Below, piece by piece: positions 44,631 to 53,584 of a stretch of DNA of 64,000 nucleotides (within the stretch, counting starts at the first letter, position 1; each line of letters starts with the position of its first letter). The DNA comes from Paenibacillus glacialis (GTDB lineage: Bacteria; Bacillota; Bacilli; Paenibacillales; Paenibacillaceae): positions 62,001-126,000 of the forward strand of contig NZ_LVJH01000027.1 of the NCBI RefSeq assembly GCF_001637205.1. Direction: 5' to 3'. Below the pieces are notes generated by a model. The model saw only the letters and a list, made by a program, of their open reading frames with translations. It was not told the DNA's origin and did no database searches. A program made the translations under genes and the position numbers.

Positions 44631-47600
44631 TTATTTATTAACAGGAATTTTATTAAAAACTTGCTCAAGCAGCACTGCTACTTCTGCTCTTGAAGCATGA
44701 TCAGTTGGATTCAGCTTACTGCCGTCTCCTTTTACAATTCCTTCTGTAATTAGAGCAAGCACCGCGTCTTTCGCATAACTCTTCACCTTATCGGAATCTG
44801 CAAAACCATTTAATGAGGGCGCTTCGCCAACTTTCAGCTTAATACCAGACTTGGTCAATGCCTTGTGCAGCATAACCATCAAGTCCTGTCTAGTCATCGG
44901 CGCTTCGGGATCAAACTTATCTCCCCCAAGGCCTTGCACGATTCCTTGTGCCTTCAAGCTTGAGATCGCTTCATAGTAATAGCTGCTTTGCGGAACATCA
45001 GAGAAACGGACTGTTGCGTCCGACTTCAGACCGAACATTTTCATAAGCAGGAGCGCAAAATCGCCACGCTTCATCGCCGCACTCGGAGCAAATACATGTT
45101 CTGAGGTACCTAAAATAATCCCTTTGGAATTCAAAAAATCGATCGATTTTTGGGCCCACTTGTGGTTTTGCAAGTCAACAAACGTACTCACTGACTTACC
45201 GTCACCATTTTCAGCTTTATCAGGGCTGGGGGTTCCTCCCTTGCCTCCAACATTGTCCTTATCCGTGGTTGTGCCGCTACCCGTGCTTCCAGCACCGCTG
45301 CCGTTACCGTTACTGCTGCTATTTCCATTATTGTTATTATTACTGCTGGATCCGCCGCTGTTATTATTTCCATTTCCACTGTCTGGCTTGTTGCTTCCTT
45401 CGTCCGGCTTGCTACCTGTGTCGATAGCAGTCTTCACCGATACTTTCACTTGTTTCGAACCCTCTTCCAGCGCTTCAAAAGCCAATGTGCTTCCATCCGC
45501 CTTTACAATATAAGCGTTCACTATCTCATAGTCTTGAACCAGTCTTTCTCTTACTTTCTGAGCAACTGTAGCCGCATCGTCATTCGCCACTACAGGTACG
45601 GAAATCTGCTTATCGATGATTCCATCAGACACGTGTACGACAAGATCGCCATCCGCACTCGCACCGTTCTTTACTTGAACGCTGAATTTAGACTTTTCGC
45701 CGACCATGCCCCATCTTCCTTCGACTTTAGTCTCCAGATCACCCCATGTTAGCCCTTCAACAGCCGAACCTTGTCCATTCTCTAGCACATAACCAAACAC
45801 ATCTGTGCTACTCCCTGTTCCTTGTTTCTGCTTAATAATAATACCAGCTGGAGACGTAGAGGTGATAACCTCATAATTCCTTCCCTCAGAGTGATGCAAC
45901 AATGCAGCTTTCAACACGTTGGATACTTCGGCTAGTACGTCCTCATTTTTCCAACCCACATATAGTTTGGTATTCAACGACAGACTGCGCCCTAAATAGT
46001 CAATAGTCCTTACTTCCTCACCGTTGATATACATTTGCAATACCATAAGAGCCGTCCCAGGACCATTGATCGGTTGACCATTCGACCCTGCAACATCTCC
46101 CGACAAAGGTAAGAAGTATTCACTCAGCACCTCAGTCGTATTGCGACCTTCCTTATCCATCGACACATCGCTCATCGTAGCGCCCACATTTTTCTTGGGT
46201 TCGATCTTCGCATCAACCTGGACGTTTACTTTTGCTTGGACGTTGTTGCCCTTTACACCAAGAGGAAGATTGATTAACGTTCCCGTTGCCGTCAATGTTT
46301 GTGCCTTTGCATTTCCTTTCTCATAGCCGATGTTATGTAATCCCCATTGAGCATCAACGCTGATCGTGCTTCCATCAGATAAGGCCACACTCACTTGCTT
46401 TGGCAAGTGTAGTGCTTCTGTGGTTGCATTCGTGCCGTTAACGATTCCGATAATATCCACCACATGATTCAGCGACTCCACGTAACGCATCTCGCTAATC
46501 GTGACATTCGCCGTTACCTTCTGGCTCTGCGCCGCAACCCCGGCAGGCAAATGCACCAGCGTGCCTATTACTTTCAATGCTTGCTGCTGTTCATTGGTTG
46601 GGTCATAAGTCGATCCCGCCAAATCCCACGTCACATCCACTTTTTCCTTGCGGTCGTTACTTAGTGTCACGTCTGCCTGCTTAGGCAGATAGAAAGCAAG
46701 AGCTGTCTTGCTAATGCCATTGGGCACTTGAAGCACCTGTACAGTTTCAATATCTGTAACTTGAATCGCAGCAGCGACCGTAACCGTCGCTTCCGCTGTT
46801 ACTCCACTTGGATTCGTTAATCCGGCTGGAATATCTTGTACCCGACCGGTCACTTTGAAGGTTTGCGCTTCCGATTTGCTTGAATCATAGGCGCTGTGCT
46901 CCACATCCCACTCAATCGGCACTTGAACCTTCTGATTGTCGCTTAATGTAGCCTCTACTTGTTCGGGTAGGCCTAATGCTTTTTCTGCTTTTTTCGTACC
47001 GCTGGGTACGTCGTTGATTTCCACAGGCTGAAGACTCGTAATTGTACGCGCCTTTCTGAAGGAGACTTTCACCTTGGCCTCCAACTTCATGCTGCTGTTA
47101 TCAATCCCAACCGGCAAACCGTAACGGTCTCCCAATCGCCCCGTGAACTCGACCGTATTCGCGCTTTGATCGTGCATATCATAATCGCCCTGGCTCCAAG
47201 TAACCCCAACCGTAGTCGTTGTATCATCATCCAAGACCACACCGACACTATCCGGCAATCCAAGGCTATAGTAGTTTGTACCGTTCTCTACATCAAGCAT
47301 ATCAGCTAGCGGGTCAACACTCTTAATCTGCTTCGCGACAGAAATTGTAATTTTAGCCGTTGCCTTTACATCTTGCGGGTTATTTATTCCGTCTGGGAGT
47401 TCAGAGCCCCATGGATTTTCCCTTAGTGTTCCCACTGCCGTAAACGTTTGTTCCTTAATATCTTCGGGATTATAATCATTAAAATCCCAACGGACATATA
47501 GCTCTGTTTCACTGCCGCCGTTTAATTGGACCATGACCCGACTTGGCAGCTCAAAATTCGACGCCTTCGTCCGGTACGGATACGTTGAATCTGGAATAGC

Positions 47601-47831
47601 TTGTACCGATACGATGTCATTCGCGGTAGAATAGGATTCCTGACTTACGCTTGCCGCATTTATCTTAGACTCCGAGTTCTCCACTGGCCCCTCAATAATC
47701 GAATTTCCTTGAAGTTGTTCGCTCTGTACCTCCTGGGCTAATCCATCCGCAGACACCACAGTCGGTAACACCAAAGATGTCAATAAACTCGTAGAAACCA
47801 TAACATTAAAGATTGCCTTTTTCTGTATCAT
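44631..47831 (-). CDS. Fur-controlled SLH surface protein with five Ig-like repeats
   Basis: 1066 residues from the ATG at 47831 (GGGGAG eight bases upstream; the longer start is not supported). Seen: signal peptide to about residue 29; five 85-90-residue Ig-like (Big_4-type) repeats (about 65-525), each ending in a VTWD-type strand and a LPAGV-type turn; a region resembling the DUF4430/transcobalamin-like domain (about 550-690, starting NGPGTALMVLQMYING); a further beta domain; a Ser/Gly/Asn-rich linker (about 825-885); and three SLH repeats that tie it to the secondary cell-wall polymer. The Fur box in its 5' region links it to iron limitation, so binding of an iron or cofactor ligand is plausible (inference). 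Confidence 0.88.
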   Translation of the reverse strand: MIQKKAIFNVMVSTSLLTSLVLPTVVSADGLAQEVQSEQLQGNSIIEGPVENSESKINAASVSQESYSTANDIVSVQAIPDSTYPYRTKASNFELPSRVMVQLNGGSETELYVRWDFNDYNPEDIKEQTFTAVGTLRENPWGSELPDGINNPQDVKATAKITISVAKQIKSVDPLADMLDVENGTNYYSLGLPDSVGVVLDDDTTTTVGVTWSQGDYDMHDQSANTVEFTGRLGDRYGLPVGIDNSSMKLEAKVKVSFRKARTITSLQPVEINDVPSGTKKAEKALGLPEQVEATLSDNQKVQVPIEWDVEHSAYDSSKSEAQTFKVTGRVQDIPAGLTNPSGVTAEATVTVAAAIQVTDIETVQVLQVPNGISKTALAFYLPKQADVTLSNDRKEKVDVTWDLAGSTYDPTNEQQQALKVIGTLVHLPAGVAAQSQKVTANVTISEMRYVESLNHVVDIIGIVNGTNATTEALHLPKQVSVALSDGSTISVDAQWGLHNIGYEKGNAKAQTLTATGTLINLPLGVKGNNVQAKVNVQVDAKIEPKKNVGATMSDVSMDKEGRNTTEVLSEYFLPLSGDVAGSNGQPINGPGTALMVLQMYINGEEVRTIDYLGRSLSLNTKLYVGWKNEDVLAEVSNVLKAALLHHSEGRNYEVITSTSPAGIIIKQKQGTGSSTDVFGYVLENGQGSAVEGLTWGDLETKVEGRWGMVGEKSKFSVQVKNGASADGDLVVHVSDGIIDKQISVPVVANDDAATVAQKVRERLVQDYEIVNAYIVKADGSTLAFEALEEGSKQVKVSVKTAIDTGSKPDEGSNKPDSGNGNNNSGGSSSNNNNNGNSSSNGNGSGAGSTGSGTTTDKDNVGGKGGTPSPDKAENGDGKSVSTFVDLQNHKWAQKSIDFLNSKGIILGTSEHVFAPSAAMKRGDFALLLMKMFGLKSDATVRFSDVPQSSYYYEAISSLKAQGIVQGLGGDKFDPEAPMTRQDLMVMLHKALTKSGIKLKVGEAPSLNGFADSDKVKSYAKDAVLALITEGIVKGDGSKLNPTDHASRAEVAVLLEQVFNKIPVNK

Positions 47832-47872
47832 ATTGTTTGCTCCCCTGCTTTTTATCAACTATTCATATTTTC

Positions 47873-47936
47873 GATAATGATTATCATTATCAATTATGTC
47901 AGATCAAATTATTAATTAAATTTTAATGATTGTCAA
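47873..47936 (-). promoter_or_regulatory. Promoter and near-perfect Fur box of the SLH protein gene
   Basis: Minus strand TTGACA (47931-47936), 17 bases, AATAAT (47908-47913). The 19-bp box at 47873-47891 matches the classic Fur consensus at 18 of 19 positions and lies just downstream of the expected start point, so bound Fur would block transcription. Confidence 0.87.
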
Positions 47937-47991
47937 TCTTTTTTAAAAAATTCAGCCTTATACATCAAGAGTATTGGAGCAATCACGCGAA

Positions 47992-48522
47992 TCAGTTCAC
48001 GAAGGATCTGTTAGTCATAGTAAGGTCGGAAGAAGATTTCGATTTCTGCGCAAATGAGGGCACTCGTTTAAACCATCGGTCCAGACTAAGCGTGAATGTA
48101 CGCGAGCCGCAGAGTAATAACCCAAAAGAACATGTATAAAGAATAAGACTGATCAGATTCATATTACCTGACAGAATGAAATTGACATGCATAAATAAGC
48201 AAATGAGAATGCTTGGTAACGTGAACAAACCAACGATTAGTAGAATGCCAACCACGATCTGAACGCAGGGAATGACATAATTAAAATAATCAACATAAGG
48301 GAGACATACATGCTTGATAAAGTCTTTGTAGAATAAAGAGACATTGGGTTTCGTTAAGGCTACTTCCAGATAGTTTGTCAGAAAAACACTAGGCTGCTCG
48401 AACCACCCTTTTTCAGTTATTTTGGTAACCCCGGCCAACACCCAGCCTACCCCGAAGGAAACTCGCATAAGTACAACAAAAAATAAGAAAACATGATGCT
48501 TTAAAACATGAGAAAAATTCAT
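47992..48522 (-). CDS. DoxX-like membrane protein
   Basis: 176 residues with four membrane spans: an N-terminal span with LMRVSFGVGWVLAGVTKI, typical of DoxX/MauE-type proteins, a middle VDYFNYVIPCVQIVVGILLI, a third span and a fourth ending in a CGSRTFTLSLDRW turn, then a polar tail. AAGGAG is nine bases before the ATG. Upstream lies a Fur-like box and downstream the Fur-controlled SLH gene in the same direction. The pair may serve iron uptake or redox under iron limitation; DoxX proteins in general have no single known role. Confidence 0.82.
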   Translation of the reverse strand: MNFSHVLKHHVFLFFVVLMRVSFGVGWVLAGVTKITEKGWFEQPSVFLTNYLEVALTKPNVSLFYKDFIKHVCLPYVDYFNYVIPCVQIVVGILLIVGLFTLPSILICLFMHVNFILSGNMNLISLILYTCSFGLLLCGSRTFTLSLDRWFKRVPSFAQKSKSSSDLTMTNRSFVN

Positions 48523-48550
48523 CCAGTAAAACTCCTTGTCAGTTATAATT

Positions 48551-48569
48551 GAGAACGATTATTATTATC
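48551..48569 (-). promoter_or_regulatory. Fur-like box upstream of the DoxX-like gene
   Basis: GAGAACGATTATTATTATC matches the 19-bp Fur consensus at about 15 positions and lies 29 bases before the start codon. Confidence 0.65.
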
Positions 48570-48712
48570 AATTGTTTGGAGGGTGTTGTCAATACAAATT
48601 ACAACTTCTTTCCTTGAGCCGCTTCTTCACTAATGATTCTGCATAGGTCCTGATTCTATAATCAACCATATAAATCCTTCGTCAGAATGGGAATATACCC
48701 ACAATAACTATG

Positions 48713-48736
48713 AAAAAGGACACTCCTAAGAGTGCC
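48713..48736 (-). terminator. Terminator-like hairpin
   Basis: GGCACTC pairs with GAGTGTC(C) around TTAG on the minus strand, followed by TTTTTC. It lies downstream of the ATP-grasp remnant and methyltransferase and may end their transcripts. Confidence 0.6.
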
Positions 48737-48770
48737 TTCTGGTTATCACTGGAATCTCGACTCCTCTATT

Positions 48771-48900
48771 CTAAGCATTAAACTTTCGATAATTCATGAC
48801 TTTACGATACATCGTTTTATCCCCGAGCTTGTTAAAAATATATGGACCTGGGCTTGGATTCACTTCGATAATTCATGACTTCATCTTGAGATCGAGCTCA
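48771..48900 (-). pseudogene. C-terminal remnant of an ATP-grasp protein
   Basis: Minus strand LELDLKMKS, an in-frame stop, then IIEVNPSPGPYIFNKLGDKT and MYRKVMNYRKFNA to a stop at 48771. The EVNPSPG stretch is the metal-binding end of ATP-grasp enzymes (YheC/D- or RimK-like). An 18-bp direct repeat (TTCGATAATTCATGACTT at 48785-48802 and 48864-48881) brackets it, and the upstream copy lies exactly where the frame breaks. Confidence 0.6.
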
Positions 48901-48957
48901 AAAATCCAGGTGTTTGACAAGCAGTCAACCGCAACGCAGGACTAGGTTTTAGTGAAC

Positions 48958-49872
48958 CTATCGTTTAACCGCCAAGCAATAGTTCACATTATCGAATGCC
49001 TTTATTTTGTATGAAGGTTGACTGTCATTGTAGGTTTTAAACAGCTCTTCGGTAATTTCCGCTGGAGTCAAATGCTGATAGATAAGCAGGTTGACCTCTT
49101 CCAACATCTCCTCTAGCTCCGAATAGGAATAACTTGCCTGCATAGGCTCCCCCGCCCTTGCAGCCATCATTACCTGTTTCTGCGCCCGTTCACCTGCCTG
49201 CGAGGTGAACGTCTGCTCATCGGGATAATCAAAGACGATGCTGCTACCGCTTGGTACCAATGAAGCAATGGCAGACAACAAATGCTTAAACACATCCTTA
49301 GACAAATAATAGCTGATTCCCAACAAGCTACTAAAGCTGATTAGACTCGGGTCAAAAGCTGGGCAGGCAAGGACGCTACTCTGCCAATCTGGTTCACGAA
49401 AGTCGGCTGAAATGTAGTGTATGTTTGACGGCACGTCCAATTGTAGAGCCGATACACGTCTGCGCTTGTCGGCTGCTGTAGCAGGATGATCGATTTCAAA
49501 GATTTGCAAATTGGTTGCCCACTTCGGCTGGCGGTAAGCGAAGGTGTCGTAACCTGCCGCAAAAATGAGATATTGTCTGGCGCTTAGCGTCGCGGCAACC
49601 TCAAGTGTCTGTTCGGCAAATGCGGCCCTGCCAAGTGGAGATGGAGACAGTTGATGATCAACGATTTCACGTAGCGCTTGCTCCTGTGAACCAACAAACT
49701 CTGGCTGGAAGAAAGCAATTGCCTGTGACATATTGCTGGAGATATTCTTGAATTCCTCATCTGTTATTAGTTGTCTGGCGAGTTGATCATCAAAAATTTT
49801 GATCTGATTTTGCTGGGCGTGATACGCTCTTGAGAACGCACTGACGAGAGCTGTTAAACTTTTATTTTCCAT
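48958..49872 (-). CDS. LCM/PPM-type S-adenosylmethionine methyltransferase
   Basis: 304 residues. Seen: the SAM-binding motif YLIFAAGYDTFAYR (near residues 105-118), FEIDHPATAADKRRR, and the late SSIVFDYPDEQTF, the pattern of leucine carboxyl methyltransferase-related class I methyltransferases common in antibiotic and secondary-metabolite clusters. GAGGTGATGGATA precedes the ATG. The target is unknown. More G+C-rich than the flanking stretches. Stands alone. Confidence 0.88.
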   Translation of the reverse strand: MENKSLTALVSAFSRAYHAQQNQIKIFDDQLARQLITDEEFKNISSNMSQAIAFFQPEFVGSQEQALREIVDHQLSPSPLGRAAFAEQTLEVAATLSARQYLIFAAGYDTFAYRQPKWATNLQIFEIDHPATAADKRRRVSALQLDVPSNIHYISADFREPDWQSSVLACPAFDPSLISFSSLLGISYYLSKDVFKHLLSAIASLVPSGSSIVFDYPDEQTFTSQAGERAQKQVMMAARAGEPMQASYSYSELEEMLEEVNLLIYQHLTPAEITEELFKTYNDSQPSYKIKAFDNVNYCLAVKR

Positions 49873-50386
49873 TATCCATCACCTCATATCTGTTGTAACA
49901 TGGAGGTACGGAACGAAACAATACTTGATTTTTATGTTAATTTATGGTATAATAATAGGTAAATTTATAAAAAGATTCACATTTTCGCCACATTTAGCGG
50001 CTTTTTTTATGCCTGCAATATTCAAAGCAGCTCCATTCAATAAAGAGTCTATAATTTCTGGGTATACATGTTTACAGACATTTTGATCCGAACCGTGCGC
50101 ACGATATTATGCTCTCCTATACTTCTTATAGTCCCCTTACTATTCCACAAATCAAAGGTCAGCAGCCTCCTCTTTCGAGTGGCCACTGCCCTTTTTACGT
50201 TTAATAGGATGTACCCCCTCCTCTCCTTTCATTATTCTTATACAGAAATGAAATCAACAGAAAATCAACCTATGAATTCAGCTAATTATCTTTGGAAAAA
50301 GCTGATAATACATTCATGATTAGCGTGTTGGAAATCCGTTTTCTTGATTATTATTACTTAACAAGATCATGCCTTAACAATTTTAT
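49873..50386. other. Intergenic region without a supported gene
   Basis: AT-rich. An 83-codon open frame on the plus strand (50068-50319) has no ribosome binding site and no recognisable pattern. The bases near 49990-50010 form a weak stem before a T-run, possibly a terminator. Confidence 0.4.
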
Positions 50387-50425
50387 GAATATTCCTTTAC
50401 AGGAATATTCCGTATGTGGTATATT
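50387..50425 (+). promoter_or_regulatory. Promoter and operator candidate of the ArsR-type gene
   Basis: TTTACA (50396-50401), 18 bases, TATATT (50420-50425). A perfect 9-bp inverted repeat GAATATTCC / GGAATATTC (50387-50395 and 50402-50410) straddles the -35. An ArsR repressor sitting there would exclude polymerase. A good ribosome binding site AAAGGAGG at about 50451 has no start codon behind it. Confidence 0.6.
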
Positions 50426-50524
50426 CAAAACAACAAAAGGAAATACAAAAAAGGAGGCATTTCGTAGTCGATAAAGCGATGTTCGTCTCGAGAGAAAGAC
50501 GGATTAAATAAACAAATAAAACGA

Positions 50525-50872
50525 ATGGATGTTTTTCTTATGAATGCTACCGTTATGAGCGCCTTAGCTGAGCCTAACCGCCTGCAGATTGTTGAACTAT
50601 TGCGCGAGAGTCCTCTAACCGTTGGGGAGATCGCCGAAAGACTCGGGCTACGTCAGCCTCAAGCGTCCAAGCATTTACGCGTCCTTAGTGAGGCAGGTAT
50701 TGTTGAGGTACAGGCGGTTGCTAACCGACGTATTTACAAGTTGCGTCCGAATCCGTTTAAGGAATTAGACGCTTGGCTGGAATCGTACCGGCGTATGTGG
50801 GAAGAGCGTTACGATCGACTGGATGAATATTTACTTGAGATGCAAAGCAAGGAATCAGGAAAGCACGATTAG
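50525..50872 (+). CDS. ArsR-family transcriptional regulator
   Basis: 115 residues with a winged helix: SALAEPNRLQIVELL, the recognition helix LGLRQPQASKHLRVLSEAG, and the wing EVQAVANRRIYKL. No cysteine metal sites are seen, so it belongs to the non-metal type often paired with SRPBCC genes. The start at 50525 lacks a clear ribosome binding site; an internal ATG at 50540 is the alternative. The AHSA1-like gene follows 54 bases on, and the two are likely an autoregulated operon. Confidence 0.9.
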   Translation: MDVFLMNATVMSALAEPNRLQIVELLRESPLTVGEIAERLGLRQPQASKHLRVLSEAGIVEVQAVANRRIYKLRPNPFKELDAWLESYRRMWEERYDRLDEYLLEMQSKESGKHD

Positions 50873-50926
50873 AAATAGGCCGTGAACGGCTCGACAATAT
50901 AATCAAATATGAGGAGGATGTATATC

Positions 50927-51460
50927 ATGACTAACCCTAATCTAATTAACCAATTAGTATCCAAAGTGGAAGGCAACATACTTGTATTGGAGCGAGTGTT
51001 CCAAGCACCACGAGAGCTTGTATTCAAAGCTTTTTCGGAGGCAGAACATCTCAAACATTGGTGGGGACCGAAAGGCTGGACCATTCCCGTATGCAACATC
51101 GATTTCCGTCCAGGCGGTTCATGGCATTATTGCATGAAGTGCGATGATAAGAACCAGGGCGATTTCTATGGTATGGAGTCTTGGGGCAAAGCGCTTTATC
51201 GGGAAATTTCAGAGCCGAAGCAAATCCTCTATACGGATTACTTCTCGGATGCGGAAGGCAATCTTGCAGACAATTTGCCTGAAACGCTGGTCACACTCGA
51301 TTTCATCGAGCTGGATGGTAAGACAAAGCTAGTTAACACCGGGAAATACGCATCACCTGAGGCGTTGCAAACGGTGCTAGATATGGGGATGATTCAAGGT
51401 ATGACTGAAACCTTGGATAACCTAGTTATTCATCTAGAGAATATACAGAAGAATAACTAA
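50927..51460 (+). CDS. SRPBCC/AHSA1-like protein
   Basis: 177 residues from the ATG at 50927, with GAGGAGG nine bases upstream. Seen: the AHSA1 pattern RVFQAPRELVFKAFSEAEHLKHWWGP, the strand GGSWHYCM, and a C-terminal helix ENLVIHL-like. The family has a hydrophobic ligand cavity; ligands are mostly unknown. Always found behind ArsR regulators of this type, as here. Confidence 0.92.
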   Translation: MTNPNLINQLVSKVEGNILVLERVFQAPRELVFKAFSEAEHLKHWWGPKGWTIPVCNIDFRPGGSWHYCMKCDDKNQGDFYGMESWGKALYREISEPKQILYTDYFSDAEGNLADNLPETLVTLDFIELDGKTKLVNTGKYASPEALQTVLDMGMIQGMTETLDNLVIHLENIQKNN

Positions 51461-51570
51461 AGAATACTCGAACCCATGGTATGGTTATTTAAATTACATA
51501 TGGGACACAGTATCTTGCTTATATGCTGTGTCTCAACGGTAATCATATCAATGTCAATCAGTTATTACCG

Positions 51571-51621
51571 AATAACCATGCTGCCACCACTGATCAACAA
51601 GTTGTGTGCAGCATGGTTATT
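51571..51621 (+). other. Long-loop 14-bp inverted repeat
   Basis: AATAACCATGCTGC and GCAGCATGGTTATT flank 23 bases. A second, weaker hairpin GACACAG/CTGTGTC lies at 51504-51532. They follow the AHSA1 gene and may terminate its transcript. Confidence 0.5.
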
Positions 51622-51714
51622 TGACGATTGTACTTATCTAAATATGAAGCCAATCCTCTCTCCTTTTTTTAGCTTTCTTATACAGGGATTCGAGTATTGG
51701 TCAATGTTAGTTTT

Positions 51715-51766
51715 TTTAACGAACGATAGTTAAATTATTGACATGCTAGTCCCCTCTGTTTATAAT
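51715..51766 (+). promoter_or_regulatory. Consensus promoter and operator of the TetR-SDR pair
   Basis: TTGACA (51738-51743), 17 bases, TATAAT (51761-51766): a perfect consensus. Immediately upstream the inverted repeat TTTAAC-N8-GTTAAA (51715-51734) is a fit for a TetR-type operator. Confidence 0.8.
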
Positions 51767-51805
51767 ATTTTCCAGAAGGTAGGTAGATTAAAGGAGTCGT
51801 TACAT

Positions 51806-52411
51806 ATGAAGAAAAAGGAGCTCACTACTAATCAATTAATAGAAGCAGCATTTGACCTTTTCGCTGAGCATGGTCTAGAACGAACAAGTTTAGGAATGAT
51901 CGCTAGCAAGGTTGGTATAACAAAGCCTTCAATCTACTATCATTTCTCTAGCAAGGAAGAGTTGATCAGCCGGACTTTTGACCATATTTTCAAAGATCAT
52001 CATTACGACAAGTACTTTCAAACGGATTCCATAACGAAAGAGAATTTTATAGAAACCTTGTACCAACGTGGCTTAGTTATGCTTCCTGATGGGAACAAAG
52101 AACATTTTGCAGTGTTGAGGGTTTTAGGTGAATTTATGATGCTTGCAGAGCGTGAGGAGATTTACAGAGAAAGATTGACTAATATGCATCAGGAATTTTT
52201 GAATGGATTCCGTGACTTGTTACTTAAGGGAGTATCATATGGCGTTGTTTCATCTCAAACTACGGATAACAAGGCTTATATGCTCGCCTTAGTCATTGAT
52301 AATATATCCCGTTGCATGATGATGAAATTTGATATGAACTATCAGGATGTTTGGAAGGAAACAGTCAATAGCGTTCTCATAGAAGAGGCCAGAGCAGAAT
52401 TTCAGAAATGA
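51806..52411 (+). CDS. TetR-family transcriptional regulator
   Basis: 201 residues from the ATG at 51806 (AAAGGAG nine bases upstream; the longer start is unsupported). Seen: a TetR helix-turn-helix (LFAEHGLERTSLGMIASKVG, KPSIYYHFSSKEELI) in the first 55 residues and a helical ligand domain. The SDR gene starts 22 bases downstream, so it probably controls that gene and itself. Confidence 0.92.
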   Translation: MKKKELTTNQLIEAAFDLFAEHGLERTSLGMIASKVGITKPSIYYHFSSKEELISRTFDHIFKDHHYDKYFQTDSITKENFIETLYQRGLVMLPDGNKEHFAVLRVLGEFMMLAEREEIYRERLTNMHQEFLNGFRDLLLKGVSYGVVSSQTTDNKAYMLALVIDNISRCMMMKFDMNYQDVWKETVNSVLIEEARAEFQK

Positions 52412-52433
52412 TATATTAGGAGGAACACATCGG

Positions 52434-53183
52434 ATGAAATATTTTGTTATTACGGGTACATCCAGAGGTATTGGAGAAGCGTTGGCCTATCAATTATTAG
52501 CTGAGAATCATCATATATTTTGTATATCAAGGACTGACAATGAATGTCTGATTGAACGCGCTAGAGAAAAGAATGTCAGATTGAGTTACTACCCATTCGA
52601 TCTTAATCATGTAGGTGAAATTGATAGACTATTCAACGAGATATTCAGCACGATCAAACGTGAAGCAGATATTACAGCTATCTACTTAATAAACAATGCG
52701 GGAATGTTAACTCCTATCGCGCCAATTGAACAATGTTCATCTGCAAGTCTCACCGAAAATGTAAATGTTAATTTAATTGCTCCGATGATAATAACGTCGA
52801 ATTTCATCAAGCATACGCAGGAATTAAACATAGACAAGCGAATTATGAATATATCTTCTGGTTCTGCCCGCTATCTTCTTCCATCTCAAAGCTGTTACAG
52901 CACATCGAAAGCAGGTTTGGATTCTTTCTCGAAGAGTGTGAGCTTAGAGCAGTCGAATCAGTTGTATCCTACCAAGGTAATTTCCGTATATCCTGGAATG
53001 ATAGACACACAATTGCAAACTGAGATTCGTTCGACAAACAAAGAACTTTTTCCCTACGTGGATCAATTTATACAGGTAGCACAAGAAGGAAAGTTACAAA
53101 CACCCGAATATACGGCAGAGAAATTAATTGACATCCTTTTTAGTGAATATTTTGGCAACACGGTTGTTGTTGAAGATTTATGA
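52434..53183 (+). CDS. Short-chain dehydrogenase, benzil-reductase (YueD)-like
   Basis: 249 residues. Seen: the NADP-binding TGTSRGIGEAL motif, NNAGM, the catalytic S near 141-142 and YSTSKAG (YxxxK). Overall resemblance to B. subtilis YueD, an NADPH-dependent benzil reductase, is good but substrate cannot be stated. AGGAGG precedes the ATG. Paired with the TetR gene. Confidence 0.9.
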   Translation: MKYFVITGTSRGIGEALAYQLLAENHHIFCISRTDNECLIERAREKNVRLSYYPFDLNHVGEIDRLFNEIFSTIKREADITAIYLINNAGMLTPIAPIEQCSSASLTENVNVNLIAPMIITSNFIKHTQELNIDKRIMNISSGSARYLLPSQSCYSTSKAGLDSFSKSVSLEQSNQLYPTKVISVYPGMIDTQLQTEIRSTNKELFPYVDQFIQVAQEGKLQTPEYTAEKLIDILFSEYFGNTVVVEDL

Positions 53184-53505
53184 GACCAGGCCTCTTTGTT
53201 TTACTCTTAGGTAACTTCTAGTCAGTAACTGAGCAAACGAATCCTCTCATTTTAACCAACTCCCCCCCAAAGACCAGTGCACTAATAAGGTATACCCTAA
53301 ATACAGCTAATGTTCATCTTCCCTAAATCAGAAATCAAAACAGAGCCATCTCTCACCTGACGAACTGCATCACTCATATCACTCTTCACTCAAAATCTTA
53401 AGAATTCCATTACATTGCTACGGTAACTAAATATTATGCATTTAGGCAGAAATATGTAGTATCGTTCATAAAATAGCTTAATTATTTCCATTATTTACTT
53501 ATTTA
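53184..53505. other. Intergenic stretch without a recognised gene
   Basis: No frame with a ribosome binding site was found. The right end is AT-rich and contains the probable promoter of the small secreted protein. Confidence 0.4.
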
Positions 53506-53520
53506 TATACTTTAAGTATA
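53506..53520 (+). promoter_or_regulatory. Palindrome over the probable -10 of the small secreted protein gene
   Basis: TATACTTTAAGTATA, a 15-base palindrome, overlaps a TATAAT about 65 bases before the start codon. A poor -35 (TTTACT) lies upstream. Possible operator. Confidence 0.4.
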
Positions 53521-53584
53521 ATATATAGTACAGAGATTTCCTGACACAAGTTCCTAATCTTTTTGTAAGAAAGGAGGTGTAAGG

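Noticed and set aside
45124..45513. 129-codon plus-strand frame rich in Leu and Pro
   Set aside because: It is the antisense of the Ser/Gly/Asn-rich linker of the SLH protein.
50068..50319. 83-codon plus-strand frame before the ArsR gene
   Set aside because: No ribosome binding site and no coherent protein pattern.
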